A DNA stretch of 64,000 nt. Source: Agelas oroides (Eukaryota > Porifera > Demospongiae > Agelasida > Agelasidae). Positions 22,694-33,809 of this stretch are shown here, one piece after another; within the stretch, counting starts at the first letter, position 1; the number at the start of each line of letters is the position of its first letter. The notes beneath the pieces are model-generated. The model made no database searches and had not been told where the DNA came from. It worked only from the letters and a program-made list of their open reading frames with translations. The translations under genes and the position numbers were made by a program. The stretch covers positions 3,773,115 to 3,837,114 of the forward strand of contig OX422185.1 in NCBI GenBank assembly GCA_949130485.1. Direction: 5' to 3'.

Positions 22694-23420
22694 TTGCTGA
22701 GACATTGTTCAGTTCCAGTCAGAGCAAAATTGATAGCTGTTGCATTTCAATAGTGTAATGATACACGATGAGAGATTGATGTTTCTTGGTTGAGTACCAT
22801 GATGTTTCTTGGTTGAGTACCATGATGTTTGATATGTATTACAGGCTTGTATGCTGACGTAAATGTATGTCAGGTGAAGGATGGGTCAGCCTAAGTCAGT
22901 GCATCACTAGCCTTGACCATGTATATAGCTATCTCGTAGTGTTCCTGAAAGCAAAATGCAATATCAGCTTAGATGTTCAGAGGTATAATCCTAAGTGTTT
23001 GGGCTCAATATCCACATGTACATTATGCTCAAATTGTCAAAATTATACTATTCCGCAATTCCTAAATTTTTAGCTTATTATGCCTAAAAGAGTACTGATT
23101 ATGCTGAAATTATGCTCGTGAAATATACAACAGAAGTGTGCAATATACAGATACCAGAATCTCGTTGGCAACAGCAGCGAATAGTGCCCCCCTAGGGAAT
23201 TCAGCACCCCAAAGTAAAATTCACTAGGAAATTTGGCATCCCTTCAGGGAATACGGGATCCCTACAAATCATGGAGAATCCTGCACCCCCATTCCAAACT
23301 ACCTAGGGAATCATGCACCCCTATCTCAATTGCTCTACAGTTTTTTTGGCATGCATTAGACTCATAAATGAAACAACATAACTATGCAGGCTACAGTAGA
23401 ATACAGTTAACTATGGTAAC
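22694..23420. other. No gene; small tandem repeats
   Basis: A 23-bp unit GATGTTTCTTGGTTGAGTAC+CAT is duplicated exactly at 22778-22823. 23185-23330 has irregular AGGGAAT..CACCCC / GGGATCCC alternations. TTATGC-rich sequence lies at 23060-23110. Confidence 0.55.
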
Positions 23421-23421
23421 T

Positions 23422-23868
23422 TCAACAGTTAATGCATCTGACTGATGGTAGTGTTTGCAGTCCCACACACTTCAAGTGGTACCATTCCCCACAGTTGTCA
23501 CATTCCACCATATCATCGTAAGTCTCAGGCATCAAACATGAGCAGAAGAATAACTCAATCTCCATTAGGGGAAAGTATGACTGGTAATGCGGGACTGGCT
23601 TTGTCTGTGGAAATGGCATCATCACTTTCTCTTGAAAGCACTTCTGGAGGTGCTTTCACATCTGGCCCTGGTTGAAGTTTAGTCTAGTGACATCGTCTCC
23701 TAGGGCTAGATGGACTGCAAAAGCAATAGCAAAAACACCACAGTCCACAATTTCTCTTTGTTGTTGCATGTATGGCACATCAACAAACAAGATGGGGGGA
23801 TCCAACTCATCTCTTTCTTCACCATCCCTGCTAACTGATAGCCTAAAAATCAAAGCCAACTGGTGAGT
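23422..23868 (-). pseudogene. Ulp1 protease-PHD finger protein fragment
   Basis: From 23859 downward the frame reads IFRLSVSRDG, then QQREIVDCGVFAIAFAVHLA, the Q..DCG..A segment of a Ulp1/SENP-type Cys protease containing the catalytic Cys. After an in-frame TGA near 23654 the same frame continues with FFCSCLMPETYDDMVECDNC, then GEWYHLKCVGL, a PHD finger (CxC, CxxC, HxxC, CxxC pattern). The pairing is typical of mobile-element-associated proteins in sponges and cnidarians, as I recall. The catalytic His/Asp part is missing upstream, so this is a truncated, nonsense-containing relic. Confidence 0.65.
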
Positions 23869-23879
23869 GAGGGATGAGC

Positions 23880-24060
23880 TCAGCGGGAGCTTGTCCAGGT
23901 CGTCAATTTGATGCCCACCTCATCAGGCCCGACACGTACAGGTCGACTATAATGACTGAAACGCCTTGTGATGACGGACGTGTATAGTGGCGAACGGCGG
24001 TATTACTCCCGCCATGTACTCTAGTTGGACTAGTGGCATTTGGGTACAAATATGGCCTCA
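23880..24060. repeat. Inverted copy of the 29990-30210 / 36440-36660 block
   Basis: GCCCACCTCATCAGGCCCG, CGCCATGTACTCTAGTTGG and CTAGTGGCATTTG are the reverse complement, with changes, of sequence at the unit C and D starts. Part of it could be a conserved 5' exon or an element end; the three copies do not share one clean reading frame. Confidence 0.55.
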
Positions 24061-24189
24061 GAAACGATCTCAGAGCACCTATATTTCAAAGTTCTTCTGG
24101 GGGAGGTTGCCCCCACACCCCTCTCGCATGTGTGTGCTTACGCATGCACCATCATCGGTGCCCCACCAATCTCAAGTACCTTCCACCAC

Positions 24190-24545
24190 CTCTGTTTTAC
24201 ATAGAAGAGAGCCTGAGTAGGAGACTATCATATGCACTTCCCCAATTTTATTTCCAGTGTACAGACTTAGTACGTACATGTACAATCGCAAAATTACAGA
24301 CACCCTTCTCACCCCATAATTTTAACACACACAACTTAGCGGAAAACTTTTGCTGCAGTAACTAACTAATTCTATCAGCCATCCTCACAAAAATCCTGGA
24401 TCAGCCCCTGCTGTGTGCAGAGTGTAAGTTGGCCCATCTACAACCTCATTGCCAGCTGAGCCCTTCCCACAGTCTGTTTTAATAATTTGATGTTGCAAGC
24501 TCTGCAAGGATAGTTAGAACGGCCTGGAAATACAGCTCCGCTTTG
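24190..24545. repeat. Repeat whose second copy is interrupted near 41.2-42.8 kb
   Basis: 24290-24480 matches 41045-41230 directly (CTTTTGCTGCAGTAACTAAC, TCAGCCCCTGCTGTGTGCAG). 24190-24290 matches 39690-39800 in inverted orientation. TTAATAATTTGATG at 24478-24491 is the empty-site reference for the insertions at 41232 and 41678. Confidence 0.7.
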
Positions 24546-25953
24546 TGTACTCAAAGTTTATGAATACTTTTGTAAAAGTACATAATTACTGCCGTATCGT
24601 TAGCCCATAGTGCATGAATATTTTTCACATGCATTTCAACACATGAATATAGCCAGAGTTCCACCCGCTTTTGGCAGAAATATGCAATTACAAAATGAAT
24701 TTCATCTGCAACCTAGTTCATTATTTTTCACTGAACAAGAGATGTAACTCTAAACTATGGTACAACCATGGCAAAAGGAGGTGGGCAACCGCCTGGAACT
24801 AGATGAATCCAGACCACAATTGAGATGACATTTCTTGGGTTAAATTACCTCCACTTTTTAAATACTGTGGCGCATATATCACCCCTTCAGGCATTCAATC
24901 AAGATGTCAGCATAAGGTATATCAAATTGGTCACAGAGAACGTTCTTTTCATTCAGAGAAGTTGAACAGTAATGAACACTGACACATTTATCTAGATGGA
25001 GAAGAATATGGCTGACTTAAGTTATAGATATTTACCACAACTCAGATAAGATAAGGTAATTAACATGCACAACTCACTAATTTCTATGCCAAGGGCAGTG
25101 AAGTAGGAGGGGGGCTACCCCCTGTCCTGAATTGAATGAGTTTAGCATTGTGCAGGATATGCAAAAAGAAATGATGGTGGTGCTCAGTACTTTTTACACA
25201 GTACACATCTAGCTCTGTCAACTCTAGTTGCAGTCCTTAATCACCAGCATACTACATGATGAATGAAAACAATATAATTTGTACAGAAGTACTACACAGA
25301 GACAGGTAACCTTTATCTAAAATCTACATTTTTTGTGTGTGGTGTTAATGCACCACATTGTTTTGACACTCACATCACCACCCCAAAGCCTTGAACCATG
25401 CAGATGCATCATGAAGACTTAGGAATGCACGAGACACAATGATACATTGTTACAGTAAACCACACAGCAGCTGTCGAAGGGAATAGTAGTAAGTAGTCAC
25501 TACATACCAATATGATTATGTTTGTGGTGTATAGCTAATAGTAGTTATACGTACTTGGCAACCATGCACTAACTATTGACAACCACTCTGTTGTATAGCC
25601 CAGCCAGTTGAGGTTTCACTAAATTCCATATCATGGACCTTCATTACCACGGCCTGCCATGATCCATGTTCATCTTATAGGGAATGGTGGAATGCACGGA
25701 TGCAGCAAGGATACTGAATGCACTATAAGTGCAGTGTTACAGTACTCTGTATGTATAATAAACCATATATGATATAATGCAGTATGTATAATAAACTCTT
25801 CAAGGTGATGCATGGCTTGCACCTTGTAGTGGGTTCTGCTTCACATTCCACAATGTAGTATATACACCTATATCAACAGTTATCATGTAAAGCTGTTAGC
25901 CATTATACAATAGTTAAAACTGTGTCACATTGTGACAACGTAGCTGAGCATTA

Positions 25954-26817
25954 TTAAAAGAGTTTAATGTATTCTATGGCTTTTGATATCTCCTTGACAG
26001 TGAACATGGGAAAGTATTTCTTCACCGTTATCACCATTTCTTCTTGTGTTTGCATTTTTGTAACCACAAGTTTCTGCTCATCATTTTCAAGCATGAGTGA
26101 GTCATTTTTGATGGCGATTAGTTTGAGGTCTTTGTACACCACTGCATGGAAGGTCTCAAGAAAGGGAGAATTTTCCCCTGGTATTGTATACACCGCAGTC
26201 ATTGAGTGTTCAAAGTATGAAAGGTCTCTTGGTATGAGTTCAAACTCAAAGATCCGTCTCCAACCATCAATGATGCACTCACCGCCTGGAATTGTGGGAG
26301 TATGTTCCCCTTTGCGATGCAAGCGAAGGATTTGGCTACCTCTTTTCATAAACTTGTACTCCAGGTAGGAGTGATTGTAGATTGGAGACTCAACCTCAAA
26401 GTCAAGAGAAATTGCCTCAAACGTTGGAAAGGCACTATTATCAACAATGTGATGGCTCCCAGGAGAAGACAGATCTCGAACAATTGTTGTAATGTGGTTG
26501 TTGGAGAAACCAAATATATTACATGCAACAAAATATACATCATAGCCTAACGCTTCAAGAAGACACTTCATGAAGAGGCACTGTGAGTAGCAGAGACCAC
26601 CATACCCTCCCATCACACTGTCTTTAGACTCTTCCCAGGTTGGTACGTGTCTGTCGGCTTCTGCTTCACAGAGAAGATGGATATTCTGAAAAGGTACAGA
26701 GAGAAAGGCCTTGATAATCTCATTGAGGAAAAGTACCCTGTTTTCTCTCAGCTTACTCAGCGGAGAGTTGAGTTTCAGGACATCTTCAACAAAACTAATC
26801 GCTTCCTGCTGCTGCAT
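25954..26817 (-). CDS. Arylamine N-acetyltransferase-like protein, copy B
   Basis: Intact 287-aa intronless frame. Candidate triad Cys76 (GGYGGLCYSQC), His108 (NNHITTIV) and Asp126 (HHIVDNSAF). Shares MQQQEAISF and HSMTAVYT with copy C, but GGECIIDG and the pocket segment CNIFGFSNNHIT with copy A, consistent with a mosaic history. Its 3' flank resembles unit A and its 5' flank resembles unit C. Position 72 of the usual RGG motif is Tyr. Confidence 0.85.
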   Translation of the reverse strand: MQQQEAISFVEDVLKLNSPLSKLRENRVLFLNEIIKAFLSVPFQNIHLLCEAEADRHVPTWEESKDSVMGGYGGLCYSQCLFMKCLLEALGYDVYFVACNIFGFSNNHITTIVRDLSSPGSHHIVDNSAFPTFEAISLDFEVESPIYNHSYLEYKFMKRGSQILRLHRKGEHTPTIPGGECIIDGWRRIFEFELIPRDLSYFEHSMTAVYTIPGENSPFLETFHAVVYKDLKLIAIKNDSLMLENDEQKLVVTKMQTQEEMVITVKKYFPMFTVKEISKAIEYIKLF

Positions 26818-26988
26818 CGCGTATGTAGCTCGATGTTGTTACTATTAGGCGACAACTTGCGTCTGCGTTCAACTTTGCCGAACCGGTAGGATGGTGTACC
26901 GTGGCACGAAAAGAGCAGTTTTTGATGATATTCATAGCAATAATTGATAGGCCACGCACGTGGCAGCGAAAGAATGACACTCTTTTGC

Positions 26989-27036
26989 TAGCCTCATTCC
27001 CAGGCTCACCCCGGGGAAAGCCTGGGAACGAGGCTG
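26989..27036. mobile_element. Minimal 48-bp TAGCC-type hairpin
   Basis: TAGCCTCATTCCCAGGC joins almost directly to its inverted complement. Flanks CTCTTTTGC (26980-26988) and CTCCTTTGC (27037-27045) are a 9-bp duplication with one mismatch. The orthologous copy in unit C is at 32329-32376. It lies about 170 bp upstream of the NAT ATG. Confidence 0.75.
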
Positions 27037-27059
27037 CTCCTTTGCAGCGGAATCGCTAG

Positions 27060-27480
27060 CGTACCGGAAGTCAATATGAACGTTCTAGGAATACGCATAG
27101 CACATGCGTATGATGCCTCGCGCCGCGCATCGCGCATGCGGGTGGGGGGCGCGGAGGAATTGTCAGAAATTTTACACTGCTGGTTTAATTTAGTGGGAGC
27201 CAAAAGAACAATACCTGGCTTGTGGAGACTCTCCAGTACGTGCTTTCTACTTTTGGAACTCTTTGTTGTTCTCTTCTTGCTCTCTTGGCTTCTACGGTGG
27301 ACTGACCTCTTTGCTTTTTTCTTTGTTAGAGTCGCTAGCCGTCGGCTGCGTTCAGCACTCGTTCTGCACTTGACTCCGGCAAAGACGTTCGTTTCGAAGG
27401 GCCAGCCGCGCTGTCCTCCCCGCCCTCCATCGCCAAGAAACGTCCCCCCAACTCCGTCCTCCATCGACGTCCTCGTGTAA
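27060..27480. other. CpG-rich block between NAT and FLYWCH genes (unit B)
   Basis: CG dinucleotides are dense here compared with the AT-rich surroundings. Long open frames exist on both strands (27006-27485 and 27076-27480) but neither has a recognisable domain. The unit C copy (about 32410-32840) has a different frame structure after indels. It may be a shared upstream regulatory region; coding is not supported. Confidence 0.35.
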
Positions 27481-27499
27481 TGCACGTTTCAGTGACACC

Positions 27500-27695
27500 G
27501 GATTCCTGAGCGTGAGCGCAAATTGACATTCCGAGCGTGACCTCAAATTGACATTCCTAAGCGGTACCGTAAATTGTCATTCCTAAGCGTGTCCGATACG
27601 TACATAAGCATATCTCGAGAATAGATCCCCGATTCAGAGCCTTGCGCTAAGGCGCTCGGCAATAAGGCGCTCGGCAATAAGGCGCTCGGCAATAA
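27500..27695. repeat. Two short tandem repeats differing between units
   Basis: About three units of roughly 28 bp with core AAATTGACATTCC (27510-27595), then three units of AAGGCGCTCGGCAATA (about 27649-27694). Unit C has fewer copies of each (32835-32895 and about 32941-32973). Confidence 0.75.
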
Positions 27696-27771
27696 TCCTT
27701 TGTTATGTACAGATTCATGAGAAAAAAATTACAGGTTTACCCAAATTTAGATTTTAACCCTCTTTTTATGA

Positions 27772-28542
27772 GGGCATATAGGAAAAGCAGGAAATGGAAA
27801 CAGAAACTGGAACTGGAAACGAAAATGGAAACAGAAATGGAAACGCAACCTCTAAGCTGCTGTACTCCTAGCATGTTGTTGGCGTTTGTTCCTAGGCATC
27901 CCAAAGCTCTCCTCACCTCCGGTTTTTGATCACTTGATTTGTTAGCCTACCTTGTTCCCAGGCCTTTGCTGCCCCTCCCCCAAGTATTTCTGTATGAGTA
28001 TAAATACTGGGGGCAGCAATGGTTGGGACCAAACACTATCGTACCAGGCACTTGTGTAAACCAGGTATAAAGACATTATTTGCTTCACATACTGCAAAGC
28101 AATCAAAGCTGGAAGTGGGGGAAGGCCTGGGAATGAGACTGCAAAAGTAAGAATGCTAGTCTTGTTCCAAGACCAAGTGAAATTAGTCACATGGTCAGAT
28201 TGCAACTAGTCTCTTGCCCAGACCCTCTCACATGTGAACCAGACTAGATTGCAACATCGCTTGCCACATGCATAAGTGCTAGTCAATTGCACTGAATGCG
28301 TAATTACAAAGCACAGTATAGCTACAAGAGTAAAAGCAAAGCACATGACTCATAAAGCCAGTCATATAACCAATACTAAGTAGAATACAAGAATAATGAC
28401 AAAGCACACTACTCGTGAGTCCGTGAAGACACTTCATCCATGATTGGTGCATTTTTTGTTTCCAATTCCATTTCCAATTTCCATTTCCAGTTGCTGTTTC
28501 CAGTTTCCATTTCATTTCCATTTCCTGCTTTTCCATATGCCC
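27772..28542. mobile_element. GGAAA-rich TIR element, 9-bp target duplication (unit B)
   Basis: Starts GGGCATATAGGAAAAGCAGG and ends CCTGCTTTTCCATATGCCC. Subterminal arms are runs of GGAAAC/GGAAAT and their complement. Perfect 9-bp duplication TTTTTATGA (27763-27771 and 28543-28551). Contains a diverged TAGCC-type hairpin at about 27949-28140. Non-coding. Confidence 0.85.
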
Positions 28543-29154
28543 TTTTTATGAACTGAATTTCTGCATACAAGCAGGTATCCAGACAGTATGCAGCACATCA
28601 AGGAAAAAGAGAACAAGTAGCTAAACGTGGTATCAGTATAGAATAACAGAGAAGGGATGCATTTCTGCCAGCTGTACATGTGTAGGAGGAAACAGACTAA
28701 CATCTCAGAGCAGCCCGCACACTGAGCATGCGTATTGCATAAATTATTTTCATTGGAGTATGAAGGCAGCTAAGTTTTCGTTCTCATGGGCAGCAAGGAA
28801 GCTTGAATTGTATTGGTGCATAATTAGCAATGCACCAGTGTATTTGCCTCAGTGTAATGTTTATGAGCATGATGAAGTGGACAGAATTGCAAAATGAACA
28901 TGTACGTACACTGCCATGTTGCCAATCAAAGAATCAAGTGTAAGACTATTTAGTATAAGTGCAAGTGTAACACTCCTCATGAGTGCAAGGAGCAAGGAGG
29001 GAGTAGCTATGCCCACAAGGTCTAATCCCATAATGTCTAATGGTCATTTGTACATGAATGTCTAAACTATTGAGCAATTAACACCCTGTACCAGGAGGGT
29101 GACCTAGCTATGTGAGGTTGACAGTTTGGCAGGTTTTGATAGATGACTGCGGGA

Positions 29155-29161
29155 TATAAAA
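29155..29161 (+). promoter_or_regulatory. TATA box upstream of the FLYWCH gene
   Basis: TATAAAA, 43-49 bp before the ATG at 29204. It is conserved in unit C near 34397. The short spacing predicts a very short 5' leader. Confidence 0.45.
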
Positions 29162-29203
29162 TGGTCTTGTATAGACCATGTTATATCTCATCATTCTTCA
29201 ATC

Positions 29204-29527
29204 ATGGAGTTCATTACCACTCAAAAAGGGAAACCAGCTTTGATCTTCAATGGAAGCCGCTTCACCCTCAACAGAAAAATAGACACTGGAGTCATATACT
29301 GGAGATGTGTGAAGAGAACCTGTCTTGCTAGGATCACAACTCAAGATGAAGAACTCCTGCAACAGACTGCAGGCCATAATCACCCTGTGGATGCTGTAGA
29401 CTGTCAAGTCCAAGCCATCCGAAGCCAAATGAGGAAGAAAACCCAGGAAGAAATAACCCCCGTCCCAGCCATATACAATAAGCAGCTCATCATCCAGCCT
29501 AAATACCCAGATTCACTTTGTTGCTGA
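29204..29527 (+). CDS. FLYWCH-type zinc-finger protein (unit B, intact)
   Basis: 107-aa frame with an ATG at 29204. Residues about 3-65 form a FLYWCH domain: F near the start, KGKPALIFNG, GVIYWRCVKRTCLARI and GHNHPVD supply the aromatic core and the Cys/Cys/His/His ligands. FLYWCH fingers bind DNA or proteins and are often linked to Mutator-like transposases. No transposase is attached here. The frame ends at a TGA after YPDSLCC, and another frame stays open for about 90 nt, so the true C-terminus may differ by splicing or a small indel. The unit C copy is disrupted. Confidence 0.65.
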   Translation: MEFITTQKGKPALIFNGSRFTLNRKIDTGVIYWRCVKRTCLARITTQDEELLQQTAGHNHPVDAVDCQVQAIRSQMRKKTQEEITPVPAIYNKQLIIQPKYPDSLCC

Positions 29528-29614
29528 GTTTAGCAATGGACAAAGAACACTGGATTCATTTCTTCCAGCACTAACTAATATGGTTGCAGACTTTTCATAG
29601 GATTAAGTTATAGT

Positions 29615-29725
29615 TATAGCACAGGTGCCAGGGATTTATGGCAGTAAACAGACCGAGTCCGAGGGCGTAGCCCAAGGACGAGGTTTGTTTACTACAGCCA
29701 TAAATCCCTGGCCACCTGTGCTATA
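29615..29725. mobile_element. Hairpin element (TATAGCACAGGTG ends), unit B
   Basis: Arms TATAGCACAGGTG..CAGGGATTTATGG and its complement flank a short GAGTCCGAGGGCGTAGCCC centre. A second copy at 35618-35728 is the same insertion duplicated in unit C. Confidence 0.8.
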
Positions 29726-30341
29726 ATTATTATATATCCCACCTGATTGGTCCTATTACTGTAAACACAGCTGTACATGTACAAGTGTTTACAGTAACTT
29801 CAACATTATTTACTGTCACAGTAAAATGATGTAAAATCTGTACTATAGTCTGAAAATGTAGTAGACTGTAAACTAAAAATACATGGAGAGGGAATTATGA
29901 GCCATAATTTCCCTTGTAGCCCTCAGGGAGGGAAATTATCACAGTAACCCCCCACCTGTTGTATAGGCAAAACTATACTAGGTGCAAAACTATATTTGTA
30001 CTCAAATGCCACTAGTCCGACTAGAGTGCATGGCGGGAGTAATACCGCCATTCGCCACGATACACGTCAATTGTCACGAGGCGTTTCAGTCACTATGGTC
30101 AACCTTGTACGTGTCGGGCCTGGTGAGGTGGGCATCTTATAGACGAATTGACAACCTGGACAAGAACAGTTTCTACTTTGTACTTCACTTTGAAACTAGT
30201 TCAGACTGAAGGGCTTAGACGTGCACTTGCAGTACGCATGCATAATAGCATAGCTAGCTAGATATGGTAATAGTAGCTACGAACGCACGAGTTCAAGACC
30301 CAAGGTGAGCTTTACTGATCATAGTTACTCAGGCCTACTTG

Positions 30342-30588
30342 ACTAATTGCATAAGGCAATCTAAGGGGCAGCTGCCCAGTTCATCTTACAACCACAATAC
30401 ACTGAAAACCCTCATAACATCTGTGCTTCCCCCCCTCACCTGGTTACATTAAGAGCATGAAAGTTCTTTACTGCAACTCTGAAGTGCATTTGTAATGACT
30501 CCTTCACAGATGTTCTGAGGTTTGTCAGCGTATTGTGGTTGTAAGTTGAACTGGGCAGCTGCCTATTGGGTTGCCTTATGCAATTAGT
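30342..30588. mobile_element. Hairpin element (ACTAATTGCATAAGGCAA ends), unit C
   Basis: Starts ACTAATTGCATAAGGCAA and ends TTGCCTTATGCAATTAGT. Inner arms share GGCAGCTGCCCAGTT and CAACCACAATAC. The unit D copy is at 36796-37042, and a diverged copy is near 5120-5600. Confidence 0.75.
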
Positions 30589-31293
30589 CTCAAATACCAA
30601 AAGCAAGCTTCCCATAACCACTGTCTCTTCAGCTTGTCTGCAACCATGGTAACCACTCTGTGGTTAAAACAACCAACTTGTTTTTGCAGTGTTGGAGCTA
30701 TAATGTGGATGGATGGACTAACTTGCTTATAGTATAAGGGCTTTAGCTAGTACTTCACAGAGACAGTTATTTTCTTTACCTAAAATCTGCATTTTTGTGA
30801 TGTGTTAATGCACCACATTGTTTTGACACTCCCATCACCACAACTAACTTTCCCAAAGCCTTGAACCCATGCAGATGCATCCTGAAGACTTAGGGATACC
30901 ATGATGCAGTAAACCACTATACCAGTAGTTACTTGGTAACCATACAGTTACTAATGACAACCACTGTGTTCTATACCCAGTCAGTTGAGGTTTCACTAAA
31001 TCAGTCCAAGGCTGGATATATGTATGGACTTCATTACCACGGCCTACTATGAGTCATGTTCATTCTTTACAGTTTATAGTGAATGGTGGAATGTATGGAG
31101 GCAGCAAGGATACCGAATTCACATTAAGTGCAGTGTGATGCAGGGCTTGCACCTTGCAGTGGGTTCTGCTTCACATTCCACAATGTAGTACATACACTTA
31201 GCAAAGTTATCATGTAAAACTGTCAGTCATTATACTATAGTTAATTAGCACTATAGCTTTATACATTAGTATAATATACTTCACATTGGCAAT

Positions 31294-32157
31294 TTAAAAG
31301 AGTTTAATGCATTCCATGACTTTCGTTATCTCCTTGACAGTGAACATGGGAAAGTATTTCTTCACCGTTGTGACCATTTCATCTCGTGTTTGCAGTTTTG
31401 TAACCACAAGCTTCTGCTCATCATTTTCAAGCATGAGTAAGTCATTTTTGATGGCGATTAGTTTGAGGTCTTTGTACACCACCGCATGGAAGGTCTCAAG
31501 AAAGGGAGAATTTTCCCCTGGTATTGTATACACCGCAGTCATTGAGTGTTCAAAGTATGAAAGGTCTCTTGGTATGAGTTCAAACTCAAAGATCCGTCTC
31601 CAACCATCAATGATGCGCTCACCACCTGGAATTGTGGGAGTATGTTCCCCTTTCCGATGCAAGCGAAGGATTTGGCTACCTCTTTTCAAAGACTTGTACT
31701 CCAGGTAGGAGTGATTGTAGACTGGAGACTCAACATCAAAGTCAAGAGGAATTACCTCAAATGTTGGAAAGGCACTATTATCAACAATGTGATGGCTCCC
31801 AGGAGAAGACAGATCTCGAACAATTATCGTAATGTGGCTGTTGGTGAAACAAAATGTATTACATGCAGCAAAATATACATCATAGCCTAACGCTTCAAGA
31901 AGATACTTCATGAAGAGGCACAGTGAGTAGCAGAGACCACCATACCCTCCCATCATACTTTCTTTAGACTCTTCCCAGGTTGGTACGTGTCTGTCGGCTT
32001 CTGCTTCACAGAGAAGATGGATATTCTGAAAAGGTACAGAGAGAAAGGCCTTGATAATCTCATTGAGGAAAAGTGCCCTGTTTTCTCTCAGCTTACTCAG
32101 CGGAGAGCTGAGTTTCAGGACATCTTCAACAAAACTAATCGCTTCCTGCTGCTGCAT
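31294..32157 (-). CDS. Arylamine N-acetyltransferase-like protein, copy C
   Basis: Intact 287-aa frame. Triad candidates Cys76 (GGYGGLCYSLC), His108 (TNSHITIIV) and Asp126 are kept. It carries the most changes near the active site: CNTFCFTNSH replaces CNIFGFSNNH, and YSLC replaces YSQC, so substrate preference may differ. Shares MQQQEAISF and HSMTAVYT with B, and ERIIDG, IPLDF and KLQTRDEM with D. The stop is TAA after IKLF. Confidence 0.83.
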   Translation of the reverse strand: MQQQEAISFVEDVLKLSSPLSKLRENRALFLNEIIKAFLSVPFQNIHLLCEAEADRHVPTWEESKESMMGGYGGLCYSLCLFMKYLLEALGYDVYFAACNTFCFTNSHITIIVRDLSSPGSHHIVDNSAFPTFEVIPLDFDVESPVYNHSYLEYKSLKRGSQILRLHRKGEHTPTIPGGERIIDGWRRIFEFELIPRDLSYFEHSMTAVYTIPGENSPFLETFHAVVYKDLKLIAIKNDLLMLENDEQKLVVTKLQTRDEMVTTVKKYFPMFTVKEITKVMECIKLF

Positions 32158-32328
32158 CGCGTATGTAGCTCGATGTTGTTACTATTAGGCGACAACTTGC
32201 GTCTGCGTTAAACTTTGCCGAATCGGTAGGATGGCGTACCGTGGCACGAAAAGAGCAGTTTTTGATGATATTCATAGCAATAATTGGTTGGCCACACACG
32301 TGGCAGCGAAAGGATGACACTCTTTTGC

Positions 32329-32376
32329 TAGCCTCATTCCCAGGCTCACCCCGGGGAAAGCCTGGGAACGAGGCTA
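32329..32376. mobile_element. Minimal TAGCC-type hairpin, unit C copy
   Basis: Same insertion as 26989-27036, duplicated with the unit. Here the right terminus is the canonical GGCTA, where unit B has GGCTG. Confidence 0.75.
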
Positions 32377-33050
32377 CTCCTTTGCAGCGGAATCGCTAGC
32401 CTACCGGAAGTCAGTACGAACGTTCTAGGAATACGCATAGTGCGCGCGCCTCGCGCCGCGCATCGCGCATGCGTGTGGGGGGCGCGGAGGAATTGTCAGA
32501 AATTTTACACTGCTGGTTTAATTTAGTGGGAGCCAAAAGAACAATACCTGGTTTGTGGAGACTCTACATTACGTGCTTTCTACTTTTGGAACTCTTTGTT
32601 GTTCTCTTCTTGCTCTCTTGGCTTCTACGGTGGACAGACCTCTTTGCTTTTTTCTTTGTCAGAGTCGCTAGCCGTCGGCTGCGTTCAGCACTCGTTTCTG
32701 CACTTGACTCCGGCAAAGACGTTCGTTTCGAAGGGCCAGCCGCGCTGTCCTCCCCGTCCTCCATCGCCAAGAAACGTCCCCCCAACTCCTCGTGTAATGC
32801 ACGTTTCAGTGACACCGGATTCCTGAGCGTGAGCGCAAATTGACATTCCTATAAGTGGTACCGTAAATTGTCATTCCTAAGCGTGACCGATATGTACATA
32901 CGCATATCCCCAGAATACATCCCCGATTCCGAGCCTCGCGCTAAGGCGCTCGGCAATAAGGTGCTCGGCAATAATCCTTTGTTATGTACAGATTCATGAG
33001 GAAAAAATTACAGGTTTACCCAAATTTAGATTTTAACCTTCTTTTTATGA

Positions 33051-33809
33051 GGGCATACAGGAAAAGCAGGAAATGGAAACAGAAACTGGAACTGGAAACG
33101 AAAATGGAAACAGAAATGGAAACGCAACCTCTAAGCTGCTGTACTCATGTTGTTGGCATTTGTTCCTAGGCATCCCAAAGCTCTCCTCACCTCCGGTTTT
33201 TGATCGCTTGATTTGTTAGCCTAGCCTTGTTCCCAGGCCTTTGCTGCCCCTCCCCCAAGTATTTCTGTATGAGTATAAATACTGGGAGCAGCAATGATTA
33301 GGACCAAACACTATCGTACCAGGCACTTGTGTAAACTGGGTATAAAGACATTATTTGCTTCACATACTGCAAAGCAATGCAATCAAAGCTGGAAGTGGGG
33401 GAAGGCCTGGGAATGAGACTGCAAAAGTAAGAATGCTAGTCTTGTTCCAAGACCAAGTGAAATTACTCACATGGTCAGATTGCAACTAGTCTCTTGCCCA
33501 GACCCTCTCACATGTGAACCAGACTAGATTGCAACATCGCTTGCCACATGCATAAGTGCTAGTCAATTGCACTGAATGCGTAAATACAAAGCACAGTATA
33601 GCTACAAGAGTAAAAGCAAAGCACATGACTCATAAAGCCAGTCATATAACCAATACTAAGTAGAATACAAGAATAATGACAAAGCACACTACTCGTGAGT
33701 CCGTGAAGACACTTCACCCATGATTGGTGCATTATTTGTTTCCAATTCCATTTCCAATTTCCATTTCCAGTTTCCATTTCATTTCCATTTCCTGCTTTTC
33801 CATATGCCC
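33051..33809. mobile_element. GGAAA-rich TIR element (unit C copy)
   Basis: Same insertion as 27772-28542, with the same TTTTTATGA duplication (33042-33050 and 33810-33818). It therefore predates the B-C duplication. It is 12 bp shorter overall, largely in the GGAAA arms. Confidence 0.85.

Noticed and set aside
27006-27485. 159-codon and 134-codon frames on opposite strands in the CpG-rich block
   Set aside because: The frames are open because of base composition. The unit C copy does not preserve them.
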